DNA of 63,373 bases from Anaerolineae bacterium (GTDB taxonomy: Bacteria; Chloroflexota; Anaerolineae; Aggregatilineales; Phototrophicaceae), in assembly GCA_013360465.1 (NCBI GenBank), contig JABWBO010000011.1, positions 1 through 63,373 of the forward strand, given 5' to 3'. The notes below the pieces were generated by a model that was not told the origin of the DNA, ran no database searches, and saw only the letters and a list, made by a program, of their open reading frames with translations. The number at the start of each line of letters is the position of its first letter. Within the stretch, counting starts at the first letter, position 1. Positions 56,949-63,373 of this stretch are shown here, in pieces. A program made the position numbers and the translations under genes.

Positions 56949-57418
56949 CCTTTGTCATCGAGGTTCAAAATGATGCCGGGTATCCGGTGGACGCCGCCGC
57001 GTTAGTCCTGGCTGCCGAAACAGTGCTGCAAGCGCACGAAATCGAACCAGACAGCGTCATGACCATCGTACTGAGCGACGATGAGGCGGTGGCAGCGCTC
57101 AACCGTCAGTTTCGCGGAATCGACTCGGCGACGGACGTGCTTTCGTTTCCGATGGGCGGCAGCCCCGTTCCTGGCGAGCCGCCATACCTGGGCGATCTCG
57201 TAATCGCCTATCCGTACTCGGCGGCACAGGCGGCACGGGAAGAGTTTTCTCCTGCGCACGGACTGCTCCTGCTGGTCGTTCATGGGACGCTGCACCTGCT
57301 GGGCTACGATCACGACTCGCCGGAGAGCCGCACCGAAATGTGGGCGGCACAGGAAGCGGCGCTGAACGTCCTGGGCGTGCCTCTCTCAATTGCCCCCCGG
57401 CTGGAAGAGGATCATTAG
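56945..57418 (+). CDS. ybeY: endoribonuclease/rRNA maturation factor YbeY
   Basis: 157 residues with the zinc motif HGTLHLLGYDHD: His113, His117 and His123, as in YbeY, which takes part in 16S rRNA 3'-end maturation and ribosome quality control. The N-terminal IVLSDDEAVAALNRQFRGIDSATDVLSFPM block is also typical. The GTG start lies in a 4-bp overlap with the pgpH stop, so translation is coupled. The next gene, dgkA, follows by 10 bp, an order known from many bacteria (pgpH-ybeY-dgkA). Confidence 0.95.
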   Translation: MTFVIEVQNDAGYPVDAAALVLAAETVLQAHEIEPDSVMTIVLSDDEAVAALNRQFRGIDSATDVLSFPMGGSPVPGEPPYLGDLVIAYPYSAAQAAREEFSPAHGLLLLVVHGTLHLLGYDHDSPESRTEMWAAQEAALNVLGVPLSIAPRLEEDH

Positions 57419-57428
57419 GCGGTCCGCC

Positions 57429-57872
57429 ATGACCAAGAAGCACCAGGTGTTTGATGCGCTTACCGGAACTGCGCGCATCAACCCGGAAGGATACAGCTAC
57501 CACACCAGTCGTGGACGCCTCTCCAGCCTGAGCTACGCTCTCGCCGGGTGGCTGTACATGCTGCGCTGGCAGAAGAACACGCGCATTCAGGCGGCGGCGA
57601 GTCTGGCGGTCGTGGTGCTGGCTCTGTGGCTGGACGTTGGTTGGACGGAACTGGCGATCCTCATTTTGACGATCAGTATCGTGTGGATGGCGGAGTTCAT
57701 GAACGCGGCGGTGGAGGCGGCGGTCAACCTCACGACTACGGAGTATCATCCAATGGCGAAAGTGGGCAAAGATGTCGCCTCAGCGGCAGTGCTGTTGAGC
57801 GCCGTTGCCTCCGTGCTGATCGGGCTGTTGATCCTGGGTCCGCCGCTGCTGGAACGTTTCGGATTGCTCTAA
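57429..57872 (+). CDS. dgkA: diacylglycerol/undecaprenol kinase (DgkA family)
   Basis: 147 residues with three membrane helices (about 52-68, 72-92, 120-140). It shows the family motifs EFMNAAVEAAVNLTT near 90-104 (the Glu-Asn pair binds Mg-ATP and lipid) and KVGKDVASAAVLLSAV near 112-127. In Gram-positive type bacteria such kinases phosphorylate undecaprenol or diacylglycerol to recycle lipid. The ATG at 57429 is chosen because the frame upstream lies within ybeY. An N-terminal extension of 30 residues is polar. Confidence 0.92.
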   Translation: MTKKHQVFDALTGTARINPEGYSYHTSRGRLSSLSYALAGWLYMLRWQKNTRIQAAASLAVVVLALWLDVGWTELAILILTISIVWMAEFMNAAVEAAVNLTTTEYHPMAKVGKDVASAAVLLSAVASVLIGLLILGPPLLERFGLL

Positions 57873-57895
57873 GGCGACAGGCAAGATGTTGAGAC

Positions 57896-59200
57896 ATGAA
57901 CGACGATAACGAACTGACTCTGCCCCCAGAGATACCAGAAGACGATGCTGCGGCATCGACCGGCGACTCATCGGAGCCGGAGGCTCCGCCTGAAGTACTG
58001 AGCGGCTCATCCTCAGAAGCAGCAGCCCGTACCGATGCCCTGCGAACCGCTTTGCCGCCGGAGCGAACCAGCCATGGACGGGCGCGGGCGCGCCAGGCGC
58101 AGCGCAGGCGTCAGCACCAGATGGCATCCGCCATCGCAACCAGGGCGCAGCTGACGCGGAAGCTGCGCCCTCTGGGTCAGTTCCGACTGCCCAGCATTCG
58201 CCTCTCCATCAACCGTGCCGTTGTGGGCGTGATTGGGGCCGCACTGTTCACGGCGCTGCTGGTGTTTGTTCTGGGGCGGCTGCGTAATGAGACCGAACAA
58301 ACCCATGCCAACGCGCTGTGGATCGGGCCCGAATGGACGTATGAAGCGCATACCGACGCCGATATTCAGGCGTTCGCGCAACAGCTGAGGGCGCGCGAGA
58401 TCGGCTTGATTTATGCCTGGGTGAGCTGGCTTCAGCCGAACGAAACCTGGAGCGGTGAAGCGGAGTTCGGCGACGTTCAGACCTTCGTGATGCAGTTCCG
58501 GGCTGCCTACCCGGATGCGCGACTCTATGGATGGGTCAGCCTGCCGGTGGAAGACGACGAAGAAGGTTCACGGCTCAGCCGACCCGCGATTCAGGAGCAG
58601 GTCGCGGCGTTCAGTCAGCGTATCGTCTCCGAGTTTGGGTTTGATGGCGTGTTTGTCAACGTCGATCCCGTGTCCGGAGTGCGCGATGGCGACCAGGATT
58701 TCCTGTCGCTGCTGCGAGCGGTGCGCGCAGCGGTGGGTTTGGACACGCCGGTCAGCGCGGCACTCCCGCCCGATTGGAGTCCATCCAATGCCGCAATTGC
58801 GCTGCCGCCTCTGATTGCGCCGAATACCGAGTGGCAGACCGCCTACAAGCAGAGCGTCGCGTTGTTGGTCGATCAGATGGCTGTTATGACCTACCAGAGC
58901 GGCTATGCCTCTGCCGACGAATACAGCGCGTGGGTCGCCTATCAGGTGAAGGCGTATGCGTCCGCCGTTGCCGAACTCAGCACGCCGGTGGAGATCCTTA
59001 TCGGCGTGCCCACATACCCGGCAGCCTCCCCTGGACATGATCCGGCGGTGGAAAACATTGCGTCGGCGGTTCAGGGGATTCGAGCAGGGCTGGATCAGGC
59101 AGGCACGGCGGCGCGCTACATCACCGGCGTCGCTATCTACGCCGGTTGGGAGACCGATGAAGAAGAGTGGTCCGCTTATCAGCGCGCCTGGGTGGATTGA
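57896..59200 (+). CDS. membrane-anchored TIM-barrel-like (GH18-like) protein of unknown function
   Basis: 434 residues: an acidic start (1-55), a basic stretch with many Arg and Gln (57-95), one membrane helix (about 103-124, AVVGVIGAALFTALLVFVLG), then an outer domain of about 300 residues. That domain resembles glycoside hydrolase family 18 barrels: ANALWIGPEWTYEAHTDADIQAFAQQL, ARLYGWVSLPVE, and FGFDGVFVNVDPVSGVRDGDQDFLSLLRAVR near 243-270, which sits where GH18 has DxxDxDxE. The catalytic Glu is replaced, so activity is doubtful. MTYQSGYASADEY and ILIGVPTYPA suit later strands. Last gene of the long operon. Function unknown. Confidence 0.75.
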   Translation: MNDDNELTLPPEIPEDDAAASTGDSSEPEAPPEVLSGSSSEAAARTDALRTALPPERTSHGRARARQAQRRRQHQMASAIATRAQLTRKLRPLGQFRLPSIRLSINRAVVGVIGAALFTALLVFVLGRLRNETEQTHANALWIGPEWTYEAHTDADIQAFAQQLRAREIGLIYAWVSWLQPNETWSGEAEFGDVQTFVMQFRAAYPDARLYGWVSLPVEDDEEGSRLSRPAIQEQVAAFSQRIVSEFGFDGVFVNVDPVSGVRDGDQDFLSLLRAVRAAVGLDTPVSAALPPDWSPSNAAIALPPLIAPNTEWQTAYKQSVALLVDQMAVMTYQSGYASADEYSAWVAYQVKAYASAVAELSTPVEILIGVPTYPAASPGHDPAVENIASAVQGIRAGLDQAGTAARYITGVAIYAGWETDEEEWSAYQRAWVD

Positions 59201-59212
59201 GCCGGCACAGTG

Positions 59213-59251
59213 TCCGTCAGGGCGGGGATGCGCCATCCCCGCCCTGACGGA
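59213..59251. repeat. 18-bp-stem palindrome between convergent genes
   Basis: A perfect 17-bp stem (59214-59230 with 59234-59250), extended by one more pair, and only a 3-base loop. It has no T-run, so it is rather a REP-like element or transcript end structure. Its GGGCGGGGA core is shared with the element at 12152-12214. Confidence 0.75.
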
Positions 59252-59257
59252 TGGATA

Positions 59258-60625
59258 TCACTTGCGCAGGTCTTCGTAGAAGCAGATGGCGGTGTCGATG
59301 CCCTTGTGGAACATCTCGACGCTGAATCGTTCGTTGGGTCCATGCGCGCCATCCGTGTTCAGCCCGAAGCCGAGCATGACCGAATCGATCCCCAACTCAC
59401 GCTTAAAATCGGCAACGACCGGAATACTACCGCCTTCACGGGCATAGTTCGGCGCTGCGCCCCAACCGCGCTCGTAGGCGCTGACAGCCGCCTGGACGTA
59501 GGACGAATGAATATCGATGATGGCAGGGTCTCCCATGTTCAGGAGGCTGACGACGACGTTGACGGTGGGCGGGGCGATGCTGTAGACGTAATCGCGCACC
59601 AGTTCGTAGATGCGATACGGATTTTGGTTGGCGACCAGACGACAGCTCACCTTTGCCATCGCTTTTGCCGGCAGCACCGTCTTGGAGCCTTCGCCGGTCC
59701 AGCCGCTCAGCAGACCATTGATTTCCATCGTCGGGCGCGCACCGATTCTTTCGCGCAGCGTGTAGCCAGCCTCTCCCCAGGCAGCAGGAACATCGGTCTC
59801 TGCCTTCAGAGTCGCTTCGGCGATATCCTGTTTCGCCAGTTCCGCACGCTCCTCATCGCTTAACGGCAGCACAGCATCGTAGAAGCCGGGGACGGCGATG
59901 CTGTTATCGGGGTTGTGCAGTTTGGCGATGATCTGCGCCAGCGCCAGCGCCGGGTTATGCACCATGCCGCCGTAACCGCCGCTGTGCAGGTCTTTGGACG
60001 GACCCGTCACGTCAATCTGCATATAGGTCAGCCCGCGCAGCGCGTAGGTCAGCGTTGGCTGATGGATGTCACGCATGCCGGTGTCGGAAATCACGCAGAC
60101 ATCGGACCTGAGCAGATCCTTATTCGCTTTGAGGAAGGGCAGCAGATTCTTCGAGCCGATCTCTTCTTCGCCTTCGAACAGGAACTTGAGGTTGACCGGC
60201 GCTGCGCCCCGTGTCGCCAGGAACGACTCCAGCGCCTTGATGTGGACGAACAACTGCCCTTTGTCGTCTGAAGACCCGCGCGCGTAGATGAAACCGTCAA
60301 TCTCGGTCGGCTCGAAAGGTTCAGTCGCCCATCCGTCGTTCTTGCTGGCGGGCTGAACGTCGTAATGACCGTAGACCAGCACAGTCGGTGCGGCGGGACC
60401 TGCCTTGAGCCAGTCGCCATAGACGACCGGATGTCCAGCGGTGGGCATAACTGCGACATGTTCCGCGCCGATGCGCGTCATTTCGCCGGCGATCCACTCG
60501 GCGGCGCGGCGCACTTCGCCGGCGTGCGCGGAATCGGTGCTGATGCTGGGAATACGGATCAGATCAAAGAGCTGGCGGCGGAAGGTGTCGCGCTGCTCGT
60601 GGGCGTAATTACGGGGATCGGTCAT
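59258..60625 (-). CDS. M20-family dipeptidase/acylase
   Basis: 455 residues of the M20 metallopeptidase family. Metal and catalytic motifs are YGHYDVQPA (His and catalytic Asp), RGSSDDKGQ (bridging Asp), EGEEEIGS (catalytic Glu-Glu) and the HSGGYGG dimerisation part; the final metal His lies in HGPNERFS. The length and ARGSSDDKG spelling suit the CNDP/PepV-like dipeptidases of about 450 residues. It cuts dipeptides or acylated amino acids in the cytoplasm. It lies 44 bp behind the LLM oxidoreductase gene on the same strand. Confidence 0.92.
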   Translation of the reverse strand: MTDPRNYAHEQRDTFRRQLFDLIRIPSISTDSAHAGEVRRAAEWIAGEMTRIGAEHVAVMPTAGHPVVYGDWLKAGPAAPTVLVYGHYDVQPASKNDGWATEPFEPTEIDGFIYARGSSDDKGQLFVHIKALESFLATRGAAPVNLKFLFEGEEEIGSKNLLPFLKANKDLLRSDVCVISDTGMRDIHQPTLTYALRGLTYMQIDVTGPSKDLHSGGYGGMVHNPALALAQIIAKLHNPDNSIAVPGFYDAVLPLSDEERAELAKQDIAEATLKAETDVPAAWGEAGYTLRERIGARPTMEINGLLSGWTGEGSKTVLPAKAMAKVSCRLVANQNPYRIYELVRDYVYSIAPPTVNVVVSLLNMGDPAIIDIHSSYVQAAVSAYERGWGAAPNYAREGGSIPVVADFKRELGIDSVMLGFGLNTDGAHGPNERFSVEMFHKGIDTAICFYEDLRK

Positions 60626-60669
60626 GAGTCTATCTCGTTTCCTTTAACGATGGTCGCTGATACTGCGTG

Positions 60670-61692
60670 CTACTGACAGAACACCTTGGCTGCGTTGTCC
60701 CAGATTGGCTTGTTTTCGATCTCTTCTGGTTTGAAGGGGATATAGTAGCCGACCCTGTCAAGCAGACCCTCATAACGCGCTTTGACAGCCTGCCCCAATT
60801 CATCGATCGGGGCGATGACGGCAATCTCGTGCAGGATGTCATCGTTGATCAGCTCGCCCATTTCGAACCAGCGACCTTCACGAGAAAGCTGATTCAGCCG
60901 CTCATGCAGTTCGCCCCAACCGTGCATGTCCATCACTGCGCGGTAGGACGGCGTGCTGGCGTAGAAGGCGATCTGCGAACGCACCATCCCGGCGTTGTCG
61001 CGGATCTCCTGCTGGTTTTTGCCGGTGACGATGAAAATGGCGCAGGTCAGGGCGCAGTCTCCGCGATGGCGGTTCGCCTTTTCCGCGCCGATCAGTACGT
61101 TGGGGATGATCAGCTCGCGCAGATAGCGGGTCGTGTGGAAGGGATGCACATGAAAACCCTGGCACATCTCGCCGGCGAGCCGGCAGAGATGCTCATTTAC
61201 GCCGGCGATGTAGATGGGAATCTCGGAATAGGGCATCGCCGTTGGGGCGAAGAACGGCGTGAGCAGCGTGAACTTGTAGTATTCGCCCAGGTAGCGGAGC
61301 GGCGCGCCGGTCTGGAAGCTGCGCCAGATCGCTCGCATGGACTCGATGTATTCTCGAAGACGAGGTGCAGGCGCGCCCCAGCTGGTACTGAAGCGTTTTT
61401 CGATGTGCGGCTTGACCTGGGTTCCCAACCCCAGGATGAAGCGCCCTGTGGATTGCTCGGCGAGGTCCCAGGCGATCTGCGCCGTCACCATGGGGCTGCG
61501 CGGGAAGGCGACGGCGATGGCAGTGCCAAGATCGATGCGGTGCGTCGCACCGGCGGCGTGAGTGAGCGGCAGGAAAGGATTATGCGCGGTTTCTGACGTC
61601 CACAGTCCATGAAAACCGTAAGATTCGACGGTGCGCGCCAGCTCGCCGGCAGTGTTGAGGTTGTCGGGGAAGATCGTAACATCAAATTTCAT
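60670..61692 (-). CDS. LLM-class (F420-type) flavin oxidoreductase
   Basis: 340 residues of the luciferase-like monooxygenase family. ESYGFHGLWTSETAHNPFLPL near 24-44, IDLGTAIAVAFPRSPMVTAQIAWDL and GRFILGLGTQVKPHIEKRF fit the F420-dependent branch (TIGR03617-like). It may use F420 or FMN; no F420 synthesis gene is in the window. Substrate unknown. The ATG at 61692 has only a weak ribosome site. The M20 peptidase gene follows on the same strand. Confidence 0.85.
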   Translation of the reverse strand: MKFDVTIFPDNLNTAGELARTVESYGFHGLWTSETAHNPFLPLTHAAGATHRIDLGTAIAVAFPRSPMVTAQIAWDLAEQSTGRFILGLGTQVKPHIEKRFSTSWGAPAPRLREYIESMRAIWRSFQTGAPLRYLGEYYKFTLLTPFFAPTAMPYSEIPIYIAGVNEHLCRLAGEMCQGFHVHPFHTTRYLRELIIPNVLIGAEKANRHRGDCALTCAIFIVTGKNQQEIRDNAGMVRSQIAFYASTPSYRAVMDMHGWGELHERLNQLSREGRWFEMGELINDDILHEIAVIAPIDELGQAVKARYEGLLDRVGYYIPFKPEEIENKPIWDNAAKVFCQ

Positions 61693-61844
61693 AGGTGTTT
61701 TCTTTCAGGAAATCAATAAGCGTTACGTGAAAACTGCCGGAATTATATCAGACGCAATCGCATCCGCGACGTATCCCCGGTACTATTGAGTGAAATGTGT
61801 GTACTGGCAGCGATACACAGGGGTATCGAGAGAGCGCTAATCGG

Positions 61845-63119
61845 ATGGTACGTCAGGACAGCCTGCGCAAGATCGATCATGAACACCTGCTGACCCTTTA
61901 CGACATCACCGAGATGATCAATTCCAGCCTCGATTTCGAGCAGGTCTTGCACAACGTCATGGATGCGGTGATGCAGGTGATGCGCGCACAGCGGGGGTTC
62001 CTTATGGTCGTGGACGAGGCTTCCGGGGTGCTGGAAGTGAAGGTTGCTCGCAGCCCGGAGGGGGAGAATCTCGCGCCCTACGAAGCCTACAGCACGACGG
62101 TTGTCAACCAGGTGCTGGCGAGCCGTCAGCCGCTGTTGACCAATAATGCGCAGGTTGATCCCCAGTTCAGCATGGCTAACAGCGTTATGCTGAATAAGTT
62201 GAGGGCAATTCTGTGTGCCCCGATGCTGCTCATGGATCGCCTGATCGGCGTGATCTATGTGGATTCCAGTATCAGGGCGAGGGTTTTCGGCGATTCAGAC
62301 GTACACCTGATCAATGCGGTTGCCGGTCAGGCGGCAATCGCCATTGAGAATGCGCGTCTCTACCTGATGGCGGTGGAGAAAGGGCGGCTGGAGCGCGAAC
62401 TTCAGATGGCGCGCGAGATGCAGATGTCGTTACTCCCGCGAACGATGCCCCGGCTTCCCGGCTATGAGATCGCCGCGTCGTGGCAGTCGGCGCGAGAGAT
62501 GGCGGGCGATTTCTATGATGGATTCCTGATCGACAGCGAGACGATGGGCGTGGTCATCGCCGACGTATCCGATAAAGGAGCTGCGGCAGCGCTCTGCATG
62601 GCATCGACCCGGAGCATGATCCGTATGGACGCCTTTGGCGGCTCGACGCCCAGCGCGGTGCTGCGGCGAACGAACGATTTACTGGTGCAGGACATTCCCA
62701 GCGGCATGTTTGTTACGGCGTACTACAGTGCCTTCAAGATCGATGGAACCGCAGTTCACGTCAACGCCGGGCATAATCCGCCGCTGGTATACCGCCGCCG
62801 CACCGGAGCCATCGAAGCAATGCCGCGGGGAGGGCGGGCGCTGGGGTGGTTCGTCGATAACCCTGTTCATGAAACGCGGATGCAGTTGGAACCGGGTGAT
62901 GTCATCGTGTATTACACCGACGGCATCATTGAAGCAGAGGGGGATGCAGACCATCACTTTGGCGAGGCGCGGCTGGCGGAGACGATCCTGCGCAGTATCG
63001 AGGGCAGTGCTGAGGAGATCATCCGAGCAGTCGGGGCAGCGCTCGACGAACACTGCTATGGCGACGAACTTCAGGATGATCGGACGATCTGTGTCGTGCG
63101 CTACGATCCGCTGCGCTGA
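61845..63119 (+). CDS. GAF-domain PP2C (SpoIIE/RsbU-like) phosphatase
   Basis: 424 residues, soluble: a GAF domain (about 25-180, LYDITEMINSSLDFEQVLHNVMDAVMQ, GVIYVDS), a coiled linker (EKGRLERELQMAREMQMSLLP), then the SpoIIE-type PP2C domain with metal residues in AGDFYDGF, IADVSDKGAAAAL, YYTDGIIEAE and DDRTICVVRYD. These enzymes dephosphorylate anti-anti-sigma factors and so control stress sigma factors. No STAS or RsbW gene lies near. I choose the ATG at 61845; a GTG at 61797 would add 16 residues. Confidence 0.9.
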   Translation: MVRQDSLRKIDHEHLLTLYDITEMINSSLDFEQVLHNVMDAVMQVMRAQRGFLMVVDEASGVLEVKVARSPEGENLAPYEAYSTTVVNQVLASRQPLLTNNAQVDPQFSMANSVMLNKLRAILCAPMLLMDRLIGVIYVDSSIRARVFGDSDVHLINAVAGQAAIAIENARLYLMAVEKGRLERELQMAREMQMSLLPRTMPRLPGYEIAASWQSAREMAGDFYDGFLIDSETMGVVIADVSDKGAAAALCMASTRSMIRMDAFGGSTPSAVLRRTNDLLVQDIPSGMFVTAYYSAFKIDGTAVHVNAGHNPPLVYRRRTGAIEAMPRGGRALGWFVDNPVHETRMQLEPGDVIVYYTDGIIEAEGDADHHFGEARLAETILRSIEGSAEEIIRAVGAALDEHCYGDELQDDRTICVVRYDPLR

Positions 63120-63160
63120 ATTGAAGGGGATGGGCGCAGAAAACTGCTTCGATCTGACCC

Positions 63161-63188
63161 TTTACAGGCGATATGCGTCTGATATACT
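63161..63188 (+). promoter_or_regulatory. sigma-70 promoter near the right end, first
   Basis: TTTACA at 63161-63166 and TATACT at 63183-63188 with 16 bases between them; downstream of the phosphatase gene. Confidence 0.55.
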
Positions 63189-63283
63189 CCCGTCTCGCTG
63201 TCAGGGAAGGGATGACGCGCCGCAGAAAAAGCGTGAATTTCCCAAAAGTCATAAATGACTTTGTGCAGATGTGAACGAGAGCC

Positions 63284-63312
63284 TTGACAGGGCGTAAGGG
63301 GTAGAGTAATCT
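63284..63312 (+). promoter_or_regulatory. sigma-70 promoter near the right end, second
   Basis: Perfect TTGACA at 63284-63289, 17-base spacer, TAATCT at 63307-63312. It should drive a gene that begins after the window. Confidence 0.6.
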
Positions 63313-63373
63313 AACCGTACGCAAACAAACGCGGCGAGAAAGCGGACCGCGACGCACATTAACAACAGAAGCG

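Larger units (their letters stand above)
63120..63373. other. gene-free right end with two promoters
   Basis: No gene is seen in 254 bases. Promoter 1: TTTACA (63161-63166), 16-base spacer, TATACT (63183-63188). Promoter 2: TTGACA (63284-63289), 17-base spacer, TAATCT (63307-63312). Both point right, to a gene that starts beyond the window or to a small RNA. Confidence 0.5.

Overview
The window looks like a chromosome segment from a GC-rich (roughly 60% G+C) bacterium, most likely a Chloroflexota (Anaerolineae-like) genome. That assignment is an inference from gene style: a Thermus-type long isocitrate dehydrogenase, a glycyl-tRNA synthetase with alpha and beta chains fused, DnaD/DnaI-like replication loaders, F420-type luciferase-family oxidoreductase, many LysM/Ig-like secreted proteins with Pro/Thr-rich linkers, and many GTG/TTG starts. 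No rRNA, tRNA, CRISPR array, prophage or insertion sequence was found. The content is mostly core informational genes mixed with Chloroflexota-style hypothetical envelope proteins.

Left part (1-13 kb): a ketol-acid-reductoisomerase-like protein with a broken active site; a minus-strand replication operon (bifunctional nuclease, then a terminator, then dnaB, a DnaD-domain protein, a helicase loader with two AAA+ domains in one chain, and a tandem acetyltransferase); two lipoproteins; a single-domain response regulator; a membrane glycosyltransferase with a DUF1028 protein; a HAD phosphatase; endonuclease V.

Middle-left (13-26 kb): rpoB alone (no rpoC beside it) under a strong promoter, an ECF sigma factor with a small membrane protein, fused glyQS, then dnaG-rpoD as a two-gene operon that ends in a shared two-way terminator with a phosphoribosyltransferase gene. 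A small MITE-like element sits between glyQS and dnaG.

Middle (26-47 kb): a signalling block (two CBS proteins, a GAF histidine kinase with its divergent LuxR-type regulator, a universal stress protein), an acyl-CoA hydrolase/transferase, a 994-residue secreted multi-Ig/LysM protein, isocitrate dehydrogenase, a zinc-ribbon protein, a P2A calcium-type ATPase, a heterodimeric ABC exporter, a second RpoD-family sigma factor that carries region 1.1, a stand-alone DnaB-like ATPase, and lipA.

Right part (47-63 kb): three overlapping minus-strand genes of unknown function; a long plus-strand operon (response regulator, TPR protein, LamG-like protein, mtaB, yqeY, pgpH-like HD phosphodiesterase, ybeY, dgkA, a membrane-anchored TIM-barrel-like protein); then an M20 peptidase, an LLM oxidoreductase and a GAF-PP2C phosphatase. 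The last 250 bases hold two good promoters but no gene.

The strongest candidates for something not yet described are the duplicated AAA+ helicase loader encoded directly behind dnaB and dnaD, the catalytically altered KARI homologue, and the lone DnaB-like ATPase divergent from a sigma factor.
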